From positions 124,001 to 188,000 of the forward strand of contig NZ_LMBX01000005.1 in NCBI RefSeq assembly GCF_001439605.1: 64,000 bases of DNA. Reading direction: 5' to 3'. Under the pieces are notes generated by a model that saw only the letters and a list, made by a program, of their open reading frames with translations, did no database searches and had not been told where the DNA came from. Shown here piece by piece: positions 1-8,392 of the stretch. The position numbers were made by a program, and so were the translations under genes. Every line of letters starts with the position of its first letter. Position 1 is the first letter of the stretch. The stretch comes from Cytobacillus praedii. Lineage in GTDB: Bacteria > Bacillota > Bacilli > Bacillales > Cytobacillaceae.

Positions 1-1176
1 CTATTAAAAGCAGCTCTTATTTTTCTATTTGCTTGGATCATCGCCTATCTTGTGCGCTTATTCATTGAAAAGGGTGCAAAATTAGGTCATATAACTAGTC
101 GTCTAGTTAATTGGAAAATGGCAAAGAGTGAACAAGATGCTGCTAGTAAAGTAAATGGTTTGGCAAAGGCAATCTTTTACTTTATCCTACTGTTATTTTT
201 ACCCGGAGTACTTGCTGCTCTGCAAATGGAAGGAATTTCTCAGCCATTTTCAAATATGTTGTCTACGATTCTTGCTTTTCTCCCTAAGTTATTTGCGTCC
301 GCACTCATTGTGTTAATCGGCTGGCTAGCAGCAAAATTTGTTCGTGATTTATTAACGAACTTTTTAAGCAGTATTGGAACAGATCGCATTGGGCATCGTA
401 TGGGTTTACTCAAAAGCCCTTCGGGAATCAATCTTTCAAGTATTATTGGAAATATTGCTTTTATCTTCATATTGATTCCTACTGTAATTACAGCATTAGA
501 AAAATTAGACCTTAAAGGGATTTCGGAGCCCGCCATTGCTATGCTGCATGATATTTTAACCATGATTCCAAATGTACTGGTTGCTGTTATTTTTATTTTA
601 ATCGGTGTATGGCTAGGAAAATGGGTAGAAAAAATGGTTGTACAAATGCTGTGGCGTTTAAAGTTTGATCAAGTATTTCACCAGATAGGGATTGGGGCTC
701 TGACACCGCAGCAATCAAAGAATTCCTTATCTCAGCTAGCAGGCTTACTCGCGAAGATCGTGGTTGTCCTTCTATTTACTGCAGAAGCATTGCAAATTGT
801 TCATTTAGACTTTTTAGTTACTATAGCATCAGGTGTCATTGCTTATTTGCCAATGCTGCTAACAGCCGTATTAATTATAGGAATTGGTTTATATGTAGGG
901 CATCTAGTAGAACGCATTCTCCAAAATCTATTAAAACTAAAATTTTCTCGTACACTAGCAGCTATTGCAAAATATTCAATTTTTGCCATGACCCTATTTA
1001 TGGCATTAGACCAGCTAGGTGTTGCTCATTCAATTGTAAATGCTGCCTTTATTCTGATCCTTGGAAGTTTGGCACTAGCATTTGGTCTTGCATTTGGCCT
1101 GGGAGGCAAATCGTTTGCGGCAAAATATTTAGGGAAATTAGATAAAAAGTTGGAAGAGAAACCAGAGGAACTTTAA
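1..1176 (+). CDS. MscS-related conserved-TM-helix membrane protein, 5' end cut by window
   Basis: The reading frame is open from base 1, so the visible 391 residues are the C-terminal part of a longer gene; the first possible start inside (GTG at 52) lies within a transmembrane helix and is probably not the true start. The protein is almost wholly membrane helices arranged as repeats, each beginning with a conserved amphipathic stretch (LVALIFILIGVWLGKWVEKM-like), and ends in AFGLAFGLGGKSFA, reminiscent of the glycine-rich pore-helix region of MscS-type channels. This is the TM_helix/CmpX-like family, inferred to be a mechanosensitive or osmotic-stress membrane protein. The specific function is unknown. 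Confidence 0.75.
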   Translation, partial: LLKAALIFLFAWIIAYLVRLFIEKGAKLGHITSRLVNWKMAKSEQDAASKVNGLAKAIFYFILLLFLPGVLAALQMEGISQPFSNMLSTILAFLPKLFASALIVLIGWLAAKFVRDLLTNFLSSIGTDRIGHRMGLLKSPSGINLSSIIGNIAFIFILIPTVITALEKLDLKGISEPAIAMLHDILTMIPNVLVAVIFILIGVWLGKWVEKMVVQMLWRLKFDQVFHQIGIGALTPQQSKNSLSQLAGLLAKIVVVLLFTAEALQIVHLDFLVTIASGVIAYLPMLLTAVLIIGIGLYVGHLVERILQNLLKLKFSRTLAAIAKYSIFAMTLFMALDQLGVAHSIVNAAFILILGSLALAFGLAFGLGGKSFAAKYLGKLDKKLEEKPEEL

Positions 1177-1186
1177 GATGGAACGT

Positions 1187-1224
1187 TTACAATCCGGAAT
1201 CTGTATATGATTTCGGATTGTGAA
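1187..1224. other. Inverted repeat / stem-loop
   Basis: TTACAATCCGGAATC and GATTTCGGATTGTGA flank a 7-nt loop just after the membrane-protein stop. There is no following T run, so a classical intrinsic terminator is not shown; it may be a 3' end-protecting hairpin. Confidence 0.4.
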
Positions 1225-1260
1225 TATTAGGTATTGGTAGATTAAAGGGGGGAAGGCCAA

Positions 1261-2562
1261 TTGCTTATAATCAATGTATTGCTGATTATAATATTAATTG
1301 CATTAACTGCCTTTTTCGTTGCAGTTGAATTTGCCATTGTTAAGGTACGGAGGTCTAGAATTGAACAATTAATGGCTGAAGGGAAAAAGAGTGCTTTTTC
1401 TGCTAGAAAGGTAGTCACCCACTTGGATGAATATCTGTCTGCTTGTCAACTGGGCATTACAGTGACAGCCTTAGGACTAGGCTGGTTGGGTGAACCTACA
1501 GTTGAAAAGCTTTTTCATCCTTTATTAACAGCACTCCATTTGAATGTATCTATTACTCATATTATTTCATTTCTGCTTTCATTTGTATTGGTCACCTTTA
1601 TCCATGTTGTGATCGGCGAATTAGCTCCTAAATCAATTGCCATTCAAAAAGCGGAAGAAATTACACTGCTCTTCGCAAAACCAATCATCATATTTTATAA
1701 GATTATGTATCCGTTCATATGGCTATTAAATAGCTCGGCTCGATTACTTGTTGGGATATTCGGTGTAAAGCCTGCATCCGAACATGAATTAGCGCATTCT
1801 GAGGAGGAACTAAGAATTCTACTGGCAGAAAGCTATAAAAGCGGGGAAATCAATCATAATGAATGGACATATGTGAACAATATTTTTGAGTTTGACGAAC
1901 GGATTGCAAAAGAAATAATGGTTCCGCGTACAGAAATGAGCTGTATATCAATTAATGATTCGTTCCAAGAAGTCATTCATAAATTAAAAACTGAAAGTTA
2001 TACACGTTATCCAGTTGTAGAAGACGATAAGGATCATATCATTGGAATGATTAATATTAAAATGCTTATCATGGCTAAATTCAAGAAAAAAAATCCTGTT
2101 CATGATTGGAATATCAAACATTTTATGCAGCCGATTATTCAGGTTATTGAGTCCATTCCTATTCATGACTTGCTAATAAAAATGCAAAAAGAAGGGACGC
2201 ACATGGCTATCTTGATAGATGAATATGGCGGAACCTCAGGTTTGGTAACGGTAGAAGATATTATTGAAGAGATTGTTGGTGAAGTAAGGGACGAATTTGA
2301 TACGGATGAAGTTCCAGAGATACGCAGCATTTCAGATTCCCATTATATTGTGGATGGCAAGGTATTGATTAGTACGGTTAATCAATTGCTTCAAATTCAT
2401 TTATCGGAGGAAGAGGTAGATACGATTGGGGGATGGTTCCTCACACAAAATACTACTGTCAAAATAAGTGAAGGGACAGCAGTAGAAGCAGAGGGATATG
2501 TGTTTAAAATAAAAGAGGTTGATGGCTATCATATCTCCTATTTAGATATAAAAAAGAGTTAA
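1261..2562 (+). CDS. CNNM/CorC-family magnesium exporter-like protein (MpfA/YhdP type)
   Basis: 433 residues. The order is DUF21/CNNM transmembrane domain (about 1-190, with the typical [15 protein letters not shown] and GELAPKSIA motifs), a CBS-domain pair (about 200-335, with [15 protein letters not shown] and [12 protein letters not shown]) and a C-terminal CorC_HlyC domain (about 345-430). This is the full-length architecture of Bacillus MpfA/YhdP proteins, which export Mg2+ and were historically called hemolysins. The start is TTG at 1261, placed by the strong upstream AAAGGGGGGAAGG. It lies beside the CorA gene at 3172, which suggests divalent-cation homeostasis. The family call is firm; the substrate is inferred. 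Confidence 0.85.
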   Translation: MLIINVLLIIILIALTAFFVAVEFAIVKVRRSRIEQLMAEGKKSAFSARKVVTHLDEYLSACQLGITVTALGLGWLGEPTVEKLFHPLLTALHLNVSITHIISFLLSFVLVTFIHVVIGELAPKSIAIQKAEEITLLFAKPIIIFYKIMYPFIWLLNSSARLLVGIFGVKPASEHELAHSEEELRILLAESYKSGEINHNEWTYVNNIFEFDERIAKEIMVPRTEMSCISINDSFQEVIHKLKTESYTRYPVVEDDKDHIIGMINIKMLIMAKFKKKNPVHDWNIKHFMQPIIQVIESIPIHDLLIKMQKEGTHMAILIDEYGGTSGLVTVEDIIEEIVGEVRDEFDTDEVPEIRSISDSHYIVDGKVLISTVNQLLQIHLSEEEVDTIGGWFLTQNTTVKISEGTAVEAEGYVFKIKEVDGYHISYLDIKKS

Positions 2563-2584
2563 GCCTCAATTGGGGCTTTTTTCT
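2562..2584 (+). terminator. Intrinsic terminator
   Basis: AGCCTC-AATT-GGGGCT stem (one G-U pair) followed by TTTTTT immediately after the CorC-type gene. Confidence 0.75.
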
Positions 2585-2611
2585 TTGAAGAAAAATAGTG
2601 AATTCAAACAT

Positions 2612-3016
2612 CTATTTTTTTGGTTTTCTCTTAATTAATTCTTTATTAAAATATTTCGTTAACATCCTTTGAATAACTGAAAGCTTCAGCATACAAAAGA
2701 TAAAAATGACTGTACCAGCTATCGTTAAAATTTCTGTCATTCGTATATCCTGTGCTAGAAATTGACTAATGGATGAAATAATTACAGCTAGGGAAAAGGC
2801 ACCAAACAATATTAAGAAGGTGGCCAATTTACGTCGAATGGGATGCCCTAAAATCTGCTCGGACTCATCCGTTGTAAATCCTGTACCAGTCATCATGGAA
2901 ATAACCTGGAACCTAGATACTTCTACTTTTAACCCGGTTAAGCGAAATAAAATTACAAATATTTCAATAACAATCAAGATAATAATTAAATAGATGAATA
3001 AAAATAAAATATTCAT
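2612..3016 (-). CDS. Small membrane protein resembling the N-terminal part of TrkA_C-domain proteins
   Basis: 134 residues with three predicted membrane helices (about 3-25, 62-84, 95-115). Between the first two lies a conserved-looking stretch, VSRFQVISMMTGTGFTT, followed by ESEQILGHPIRRKLA. The same arrangement occurs at the N-terminus of roughly 220-residue membrane proteins that end in an RCK_C (TrkA_C) ligand-binding domain. Here the protein stops right after the third helix in a lysine-rich tail, so the RCK_C domain is absent. The start is supported by GAGGTGACCT six bases upstream of ATG. Function is unknown; a role linked to potassium or cation flux is only a guess. Confidence 0.6.
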   Translation of the reverse strand: MNILFLFIYLIIILIVIEIFVILFRLTGLKVEVSRFQVISMMTGTGFTTDESEQILGHPIRRKLATFLILFGAFSLAVIISSISQFLAQDIRMTEILTIAGTVIFIFCMLKLSVIQRMLTKYFNKELIKRKPKK

Positions 3017-3171
3017 AGGTCACCTCATAAAAATACTTAGATCTACGTGAATCAACAGGAATGTAAACCTATAAATACCCATGATCATTTGTGCTAAAAC
3101 ATTCAGTTGAAGTTTTGCTTAACGAAAGAAGAGGGAAGAATAATAAAAAGTCTAGAGAAGGAGTGGGTTAT

Positions 3172-4104
3172 TTGCAGGAATATATAGGCGGGAATAAATG
3201 GAGATGGAAACAAGTCGTTATGGAAGATTCTCAATCACTTATGGAAGAGGACGAGGCACTACACTCTTGGTTGAAACAGGTTCATAAAAATAATAAGAAT
3301 TGCCTTCGAGTAGATTGCTTAACAAATGGGGGAAAAGTGGTGAAAGGTTCACTCATTTATAAACAAAATATTGATGTGGAGGAAGAATTTAAAATCTTCC
3401 ATTTTTATCTGACGACTGATCGTTTAATTACGATTAATCTTGATTTCCAGGAATTTAAACATATCAACCTTGAGACTTTTTATCAGCGAATAGAATTTAC
3501 TGAAAATGCGGTTGATGGGTTTTTATTATTTCTTGGTGAGCTAATGAATGAAATGCTCGTGGAGATTGATCAGTTTGAAGAAGCACTTAAACAGCTTATA
3601 TGGAATGTTCGGAAAAGAAATGGAACAGGAATTCTTGAACAAGTCTTTAAATGCAGACATGAACTATTGATTTGGAAGAACCTGCTAATTCCAATTAACG
3701 AATTAAAAATGGCAATAGATGAAATTAATTTTCAAGATAATCTTAAAGGGGAGATATTCTCTTGTACATGTAAGCGCATTGAGCGTGCAATGGTATTGCT
3801 AGATGAGTACAAGCGGGAAATCGATTCGATTATTAACTTAGAGGAAGTTATTTCTTCTCATCGCGGCAACGAAATTATGAAAACGTTAACTGTAATGACA
3901 ACAATTTTCACTCCAATAATGGCTTTAGGAGCATTATGGGGCATGAATTTTAAGCATATGCCTGAGCTTGATTGGAAATACGGCTATATATTGTCCATTG
4001 TTTTAATCGTTTCCTCTACTTTCCTTCTATATGCTTATTTAAGGGTAAAGGGATGGACTGGAGACTTATTAAAAGGGAAAAAGAAGGGGTCATTTTTTAG
4101 GTAA
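3172..4104 (+). CDS. CorA-family magnesium transporter
   Basis: 310 residues from TTG 3172. This start was preferred because AGAAGGAG sits 8 bases upstream, whereas an in-frame GTG at 3091 has no ribosome binding site. The N-terminal two thirds is the soluble, largely alpha-helical funnel domain. Two C-terminal membrane helices follow, and the first ends in the CorA signature GMN (ALWGMNFKHMPEL). The protein forms pentameric Mg2+/divalent-cation channels in this family. The usual post-GMN loop consensus MPE is present as MPEL. A single gene, apparently monocistronic, near the MpfA-like exporter. Confidence 0.85.
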   Translation: MQEYIGGNKWRWKQVVMEDSQSLMEEDEALHSWLKQVHKNNKNCLRVDCLTNGGKVVKGSLIYKQNIDVEEEFKIFHFYLTTDRLITINLDFQEFKHINLETFYQRIEFTENAVDGFLLFLGELMNEMLVEIDQFEEALKQLIWNVRKRNGTGILEQVFKCRHELLIWKNLLIPINELKMAIDEINFQDNLKGEIFSCTCKRIERAMVLLDEYKREIDSIINLEEVISSHRGNEIMKTLTVMTTIFTPIMALGALWGMNFKHMPELDWKYGYILSIVLIVSSTFLLYAYLRVKGWTGDLLKGKKKGSFFR

Positions 4105-4334
4105 CAAGTACTTTGAGTAGATTACAAATATTTCAAATAGATTAATTTCCCAGATTAAAAGTTTTGTAATAATCCATTAGTGGTAGAAAACTAACAGGGT
4201 TATAAGTTAGGTAACCTGATTGGCTTAAAATCTAGTAGATGGTGAGTGATAAAAATATGGAAATGATAGGAAAGAAGACAGAATAAGTCGAAGAAGGGTT
4301 AACCATATATTAACTAAAAAAGGAGGAGACTGAT

Positions 4335-4547
4335 ATGAATATGTATGATCTTAATCAAGTAGACAAGTTCATATCAAAAAATAAAACGAATGAAACAGGT
4401 ACAAAAAAGCGAGAAGATGAGTATCTAGAACAGGGAAGTCAAAAGTATGGACATGTCACTGATTTAGATATGCAAGAACAAACCGGAATTCGATATGGAA
4501 ATGTCACATCCAGGGTTCAAGAGAAAAAAATGAGAGAGAATCTTTGA
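4335..4547 (+). CDS. Small hydrophilic protein of unknown function
   Basis: 70 residues, highly charged, no membrane helix and no cysteine. The start is well supported by AAAGGAGGAGA 7 bases upstream, and a strong terminator follows 18 bases after the stop. Size and composition (many K, E, Q, N; GHVTDLDMQEQTGIRYGNVTSR) recall small spore or stress proteins of Bacillaceae, but I do not recognise a named family. It lies directly upstream of the sigma-B operon, though no sigma-B promoter could be found before it. Confidence 0.65.
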   Translation: MNMYDLNQVDKFISKNKTNETGTKKREDEYLEQGSQKYGHVTDLDMQEQTGIRYGNVTSRVQEKKMRENL

Positions 4548-4564
4548 ATGAATGGGAGTATAAG

Positions 4565-4600
4565 AAAGACTTGCATCCCAAAAATGCAAGTCTTTCTTTC
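4565..4600 (+). terminator. Intrinsic terminator
   Basis: Perfect 12-bp stem (AAAGACTTGCAT / ATGCAAGTCTTT) with a 7-nt loop, followed by CTTTC. Confidence 0.85.
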
Positions 4601-4665
4601 TTGAAAATTATCTTATCACCTGCCAATTCAAATTTTTCATAGTATAAATTTATTAAAAGAACTAT

Positions 4666-4691
4666 GTTTCACTTCTAATAGATGAGGGTAT
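4666..4691 (+). promoter_or_regulatory. Sigma-B promoter of rsbV-rsbW-sigB
   Basis: GTTTCA, 14-bp spacer, GGGTAT. This matches the sigma-B consensus GTTTAA-N12-15-GGGTAT at five of six bases in the -35 and all of the -10. It lies 32 bp before the rsbV start, the position of the autoregulatory promoter in B. subtilis. Confidence 0.85.
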
Positions 4692-4722
4692 AAAAAAACA
4701 AATATTTAAAAGGTGTGATGAT

Positions 4723-5055
4723 ATGAAGATGAACATCCATAAACATCATGAAAAAAAAGAAGTAATGGTGTATTTAGAAGGAGAAATCGATGCCTATACA
4801 GCTCCAAAGCTAAGAGAGGAACTTTGGTCTTTGTCTGAAAAAGAAAATAACATCATAATTATTAATTTAAAGGATGTCACCTACTTGGACAGTACTGGTC
4901 TTGGTGTGTTTGTCGGATTATTTAAACGATTAAAAAGTAAAAATGGAGAGTTAGAACTAATTGAATTATCAAACCGATTGAAGAAACTCTTCGAAATGAC
5001 TGGATTAATAAACATTATAAATATTAGTGTTAATACAGAGGATGGAGGACGATGA
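4723..5055 (+). CDS. rsbV: Anti-sigma-B factor antagonist RsbV
   Basis: 110-residue single STAS domain. The phosphorylatable serine sits in LDSTGLG (Ser57), matching the Ser56 region of B. subtilis RsbV. Dephosphorylated RsbV binds RsbW and frees sigma-B; RsbW inactivates it by phosphorylating this serine. It is the first gene of a three-gene operon driven by the sigma-B promoter at 4666-4691. The ATG follows AAGGTGTGATG. No rsbRSTU or RsbP-type phosphatase is encoded next to it, so the phosphatase that activates it must lie elsewhere. Confidence 0.93.
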   Translation: MKMNIHKHHEKKEVMVYLEGEIDAYTAPKLREELWSLSEKENNIIIINLKDVTYLDSTGLGVFVGLFKRLKSKNGELELIELSNRLKKLFEMTGLINIINISVNTEDGGR

Positions 5056-5525
5056 TGGAATATATTGAAATGAAATTACCTGCTAAGCCTGATAATATTG
5101 GCATCATTAGACTAACGTTGTCGGGGATTGCCAGCAGCATGGGATTTACATATGAAGATGTTGAGGATCTAAAGATTGCCGTTAGTGAAGCATGTACGAA
5201 TAGCGTTCAGCATGCGTATGATAAACATGAGGTTGGAGAAGTGATTGTAGGATTTGGGATTTATGAGGACAAGCTAGAAATGATGGTAGCCGATTCCGGA
5301 AAAAGCTTTAATTTTAACCAAGTAAGGGCTGAGATTGGTCCGTATACTGAATCAAGTACTGTGGAACAGCTAACTGAGGGAGGGCTAGGATTGTATTTAA
5401 TAGAAACCCTCATGGATGAAGTCCGTGTAATGAATCATTCAGGGGTAACGGTCTTCATGATGAAGTATCTAAATGGGGAGCGTGAAACTTATGACACAAT
5501 CAACCCAATCGGTAAAACGGTCTAA
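5052..5525 (+). CDS. rsbW: Anti-sigma-B factor / serine kinase RsbW
   Basis: 157 residues, GHKL-type ATPase fold. It has the conserved SEACTNSVQHAY (N box), VADSGKSF (G1) and EGGLGLYLIETLMDEV (G2) motifs of RsbW/SpoIIAB. It binds sigma-B and holds it inactive, and phosphorylates RsbV. The start overlaps the rsbV stop (ATGATGG), indicating translational coupling, and the 3' end overlaps the sigB start by 35 bases. Length and motif order match B. subtilis RsbW. Confidence 0.95.
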   Translation: MMEYIEMKLPAKPDNIGIIRLTLSGIASSMGFTYEDVEDLKIAVSEACTNSVQHAYDKHEVGEVIVGFGIYEDKLEMMVADSGKSFNFNQVRAEIGPYTESSTVEQLTEGGLGLYLIETLMDEVRVMNHSGVTVFMMKYLNGERETYDTINPIGKTV

Positions 5526-6273
5526 AGAAGAGATTGAAAGCCTAATCTTAGAGTTTCAAAACGGAAACACATCGGCCCAAACTATTTTGGTAGAACACTA
5601 TACAGCTCTAGTGGCGAGCCTTGCAAGAAAGTATTCCCGGGGAAGAAATTTTCATGAAGATATGGTACAAGTAGGGATGTTGGGGTTATTATCTGCAATT
5701 AGAAGATATGATGTAGATAAAGGAAGTTCATTTGAGTCGTTTTTATTTCCTACTGTCATTGGAGAAATCAAACGGTATCTTAGAGATAAAACATGGAGTG
5801 TCCATGTGCCAAGGCGTATAAAAGAAATCTGGCCAAAAATAAATGCCATTGTGGACGAGCTGACCAATCTAAATCAACGGTCACCCAAGATTAATGAAAT
5901 CGCCTATTATCTTGGCATTACTGAAGAGGAAGTGCTGGAAGCAATGGAAATGGGCAAAAGCTATCAAGCTGCTTCCGTCGATCAGCCGATTGAAACAGGG
6001 AGAGATGGCAGTTTATTAACAACTTTGGATGTGGTAGGTTCGCAAGAGACCGGATTTGAAAAAGTAGATCAAAAGTTGTTGCTTGAAAGTGCATTTCATG
6101 TTTTATCAGAAAGAGAAAAAGAAATCATCCATTGTACGTTTATTGAGAATAAAAGCCAAAAAGAAACAGGAAAGCAATTGGGAATATCACAAATGCATGT
6201 TTCAAGACTTCAAAAAAAAGCAATTGAAAAATTACGAAAAGAGCTTAAGATTGAGCGGAACAATAGATTGTGA
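5491..6273 (+). CDS. sigB: RNA polymerase sigma factor SigB (general stress)
   Basis: 260 residues from ATG 5491, which has GGGGAG 10 bases upstream and aligns with the B. subtilis start MTQ; an in-frame GTG at 5473 is less likely. Region 2 (about 45-110, GEIKRYLRDKTWSVHVPRRIKE) is nearly identical to SigB. Region 3 follows (RSPKINEIAYYLGITEEEVLEAMEMGKSYQA), then region 4 with its HTH (SQKETGKQLGISQMHVSRLQKKAIEKL). It directs the general stress regulon. Third and last gene of the operon; rsbX, which usually follows in B. subtilis, is absent and a strong terminator comes instead. Confidence 0.95.
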   Translation: MTQSTQSVKRSKEEIESLILEFQNGNTSAQTILVEHYTALVASLARKYSRGRNFHEDMVQVGMLGLLSAIRRYDVDKGSSFESFLFPTVIGEIKRYLRDKTWSVHVPRRIKEIWPKINAIVDELTNLNQRSPKINEIAYYLGITEEEVLEAMEMGKSYQAASVDQPIETGRDGSLLTTLDVVGSQETGFEKVDQKLLLESAFHVLSEREKEIIHCTFIENKSQKETGKQLGISQMHVSRLQKKAIEKLRKELKIERNNRL

Positions 6274-6320
6274 TTGTACAACCTATCTGTAATTCCGTCG
6301 TAAGCGATTATTAAAAGTAG

Positions 6321-6372
6321 AAAGAAAGCCTCCTGAAAGGACTTAGAATCTCTTTTCAGGAGGCTTTCTTTA
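6321..6372 (+). terminator. Intrinsic terminator of the sigB operon
   Basis: Perfect 18-bp stem (arms 6321-6338 and 6354-6371, core GCCTCCTGAAA) ending in a T-rich tract. Confidence 0.9.
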
Positions 6373-6566
6373 AGGTTAACGGGTTAACGCACTATAGAAG
6401 TGCAATTGGTTGAGGGCGAATCTATTCATCGAACTAAATGATTCAGTCGTGAAAAAAATAACCCTGGTTTCGGATACTAAGTAGCACATTCTCTACTATA
6501 GTTAAAAAGGGATTAATTGATAAAGGGAGAACATATTAATAAGAATAAAAAAGTGAGGGTTCATGA

Positions 6567-7010
6567 ATGAAAAAAAATCTTATCAATTTCTCTATGTTTA
6601 CTGTCTTCCTCCTCACTCTCTTTGGGTGTTCAAATGAAGTCCCTCAAGAGTTTGATTGGAGCCAACTTACTAGAGTTGATGTTCAAATATTCACTGGGGA
6701 AAACAATTCAATTGAAACATTAATTACAGAAAAAGAAAAAATGTTAACGTTGAGAGAATTATTTGCAAAAATTAAATGGGAACAAAACGTAAAAGCTGAA
6801 ATGGTTCGAAAAGAAGATGTGAAAGCTTCTTTATTCTTCACATATGATAAAGATATGCCAGAAAGAATATTTGAATATGCGATATGGTTTAATCAAAGAG
6901 ATAAAGCAGCAACCATTATTGACAAAGAAAAAAATGCGCTAGGAACATTGATAAAAGAAGACGCACAAAAATTAAAAGATACTCTAGTGAATAACAAAAA
7001 GAGCAAGTAG
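6567..7010 (+). CDS. Small lipoprotein of unknown function
   Basis: 147 residues. The N-terminus is a lipoprotein signal peptide: MKKN, a hydrophobic stretch, then lipobox LFGC with Cys21 as the lipidated residue. The mature part is hydrophilic and lysine/glutamate rich, with no recognised catalytic motif. The ATG is preceded by GTGAGGG. It stands alone between the sigB terminator and a convergent stress-membrane gene. It resembles many small Bacillus lipoproteins that accept no firm family name. Confidence 0.7.
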   Translation: MKKNLINFSMFTVFLLTLFGCSNEVPQEFDWSQLTRVDVQIFTGENNSIETLITEKEKMLTLRELFAKIKWEQNVKAEMVRKEDVKASLFFTYDKDMPERIFEYAIWFNQRDKAATIIDKEKNALGTLIKEDAQKLKDTLVNNKKSK

Positions 7011-7129
7011 GACCAGCTCTTTTTGAGTGATTTAGAATATTTAATAAGCTGTGATTTTAATGTGAATACAAGTTTATTCTCCGAAAAGAAGAACTGTGAG
7101 GATGTTATTGGAATATCCTCTATAGTGTT

Positions 7130-7384
7130 TTAAGCGGAGCGTCTCATACTTCTTAAAATGATGCTGACAATGAAAACTAGAGCAATGGCACCTATTAGTG
7201 CTGGGATAAGATGAAAGCCACCAATAACTGGTCCCCAATTTCCTAAAATGAATGATCCAAGCCAAGCTCCGATGAATCCTGCGATAATGTTGCCAATTAC
7301 TCCACCTGGTACATCACGTCCAAGAATGAGTCCTGCTAACCACCCAATAATACCACCTATAATTAATGCCCAAATAAATCCCAT
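7130..7384 (-). CDS. GlsB/YeaQ/YmgE-family stress membrane protein
   Basis: 84 residues, about three membrane helices, with the family's glycine pattern (GGIIGWLAGLILGRDVPGGVIGNIIAGFIGAWLG). This 'transglycosylase-associated' family is stress-induced in many bacteria; its biochemical role is not established. AAAGGAGTGATAGTAT precedes the ATG. A sigma-B-like promoter lies 37-61 bp upstream on this strand (GTTTAT-N13-GGGTAA), in keeping with a place in the general stress regulon beside sigB. Confidence 0.85.
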   Translation of the reverse strand: MGFIWALIIGGIIGWLAGLILGRDVPGGVIGNIIAGFIGAWLGSFILGNWGPVIGGFHLIPALIGAIALVFIVSIILRSMRRSA

Positions 7385-7420
7385 ATACTATCACTCCTTT
7401 TAAATATTTATAGCTACTGT

Positions 7421-7445
7421 TTACCCGCCCTTTTAAAAGATAAAC
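7421..7445 (-). promoter_or_regulatory. Sigma-B-like promoter for the GlsB-family gene
   Basis: On the minus strand GTTTAT (7445-7440), a 13-bp spacer, then GGGTAA (7426-7421). Each box differs from the consensus GTTTAA/GGGTAT by one base. Confidence 0.7.
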
Positions 7446-7522
7446 ATTTTCGATAGAAATCGATGTAAAGACATTTATATCAAATAAACTTACATCTATT
7501 TAATAGATTAAGTTAAATATAT

Positions 7523-7548
7523 GTTTTGAAATCTCCTAAACAGGATAT
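7523..7548 (+). promoter_or_regulatory. Possible sigma-B promoter for the YflT-like gene
   Basis: GTTTTG, 14-bp spacer, GGATAT, about 76 bp before the ATG at 7625. Two mismatches to the -35 and one to the -10 consensus; weaker than the other two sites. Confidence 0.5.
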
Positions 7549-7624
7549 ACAACTAATAGAACTATTTGCTGATGAGCATTATCTATCAGCCACTAGATTT
7601 TTTACATTTAAGGAGGAAAATCAA

Positions 7625-7951
7625 ATGGCAAATGTGATTATTGTAGAAAATGGCGTGGAGGCAAGGGAACAAATTCAGCAATTTATCGATCAGGGATTTA
7701 CAAAGGACGACATATATTTATTAGCTCATGACAACAACCGTTCGAATGATCTAACAAATGCTTTGGATATTAACAATGTCGGGGTAGCAGAACAAGGTTT
7801 TTTTGATTCATTTGCAAATGTTTTTCGAACAAGAGGGGATGAGCTTCGGTCGAAATTAGAGTCACTTGGTGTATCTTCATCAGAAGCTGAGCAATACGAA
7901 AGAGAAATGGATCAAGGAAAAGTGGTAGTCCTGGCAGCTAGATCAGCATAG
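7625..7951 (+). CDS. General stress protein 17M-like protein (YflT family)
   Basis: 108 residues from ATG 7625, chosen because AGGAGG lies 8 bases upstream; the frame is open further upstream but has no ribosome binding site. The N-terminal pattern (VIIVENGVEAREQIQQFIDQGFTKDDIYLLAHDN) and the acidic C-terminal helix (SSSEAEQYEREMDQGKVVVLA) match the heat-induced YflT/DUF1269-like family named after B. subtilis general stress protein 17M. The biochemical role is unknown. A possible sigma-B promoter lies upstream. Confidence 0.8.
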   Translation: MANVIIVENGVEAREQIQQFIDQGFTKDDIYLLAHDNNRSNDLTNALDINNVGVAEQGFFDSFANVFRTRGDELRSKLESLGVSSSEAEQYEREMDQGKVVVLAARSA

Positions 7952-7969
7952 ATAGAAATAATTGAAGAT

Positions 7970-8009
7970 TTGCTAGGAAATAAAAAGGCCACTTTTTGTT
8001 TCCTAGCAA
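7970..8009. other. Long inverted repeat after the 17M-like gene
   Basis: TTGCTAGGAAA (7970-7980) and TTTCCTAGCAA (7999-8009) enclose a second pairing A5G/CT5. A stable hairpin with no trailing T run; possibly a 3' end stabiliser or a terminator of another type. Confidence 0.5.
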
Positions 8010-8063
8010 GCTTGAAAATTAGGTTTAGGATGAATGTCTAAAAAAAATATGAGGTGAATGGAT

Positions 8064-8243
8064 ATGAAAATTTCTAATCAAAGCTTAGATACATTATTAG
8101 GTGCTGTGAAAACTGCCAGACATACCAAGAGTGATCAGCGCACATTAGAAGACTATTTTAGGAATCCGATTATTCATAAGGAAATAAGTGGGGAGAGAAT
8201 TTATGTACCATTGAATATTAATAGGATTTGGAATGAGGTTTAA
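8064..8243 (+). CDS. Small hypothetical protein
   Basis: 59 residues. ATG 8064 was chosen over ATG 8058 because GAGGTG (8051-8056) is 7 bases from the former and only 1 from the latter. Soluble, basic N-terminal half (LDTLLGAVKTARHTKSDQRTLEDYF). I recognise no family. It sits between two long hairpins, downstream of the stress genes, with no visible sigma-B promoter of its own. Confidence 0.5.
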   Translation: MKISNQSLDTLLGAVKTARHTKSDQRTLEDYFRNPIIHKEISGERIYVPLNINRIWNEV

Positions 8244-8256
8244 ACCAAATCGTCCC

Positions 8257-8312
8257 AATTAACTGTCTAAACATGATTTCTTTTACTATAAATTGTGTTT
8301 AGGCAGTTAATT
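8257..8312. other. Long inverted repeat
   Basis: AATTAACTGTCTAAACA (8257-8273) pairs with TGTTTAGGCAGTTAATT (8296-8312), with one mismatch, around a 22-nt AT-rich loop. No T run follows, so its function is unclear. Confidence 0.5.
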
Positions 8313-8340
8313 ATTTGGAAAAATTTAAGACATTAAATAG

Positions 8341-8376
8341 AAAAGGCAGATTGCTTTATCGAGCATCTGCCTTTTG
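8341..8376. terminator. Bidirectional terminator
   Basis: AAAAGGCAGAT / ATCTGCCTTTT stem between the small 8064 gene and the convergent permease gene, with A/T tracts on both sides. Confidence 0.7.
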
Positions 8377-8392
8377 CTATTCTTTAAAAATA

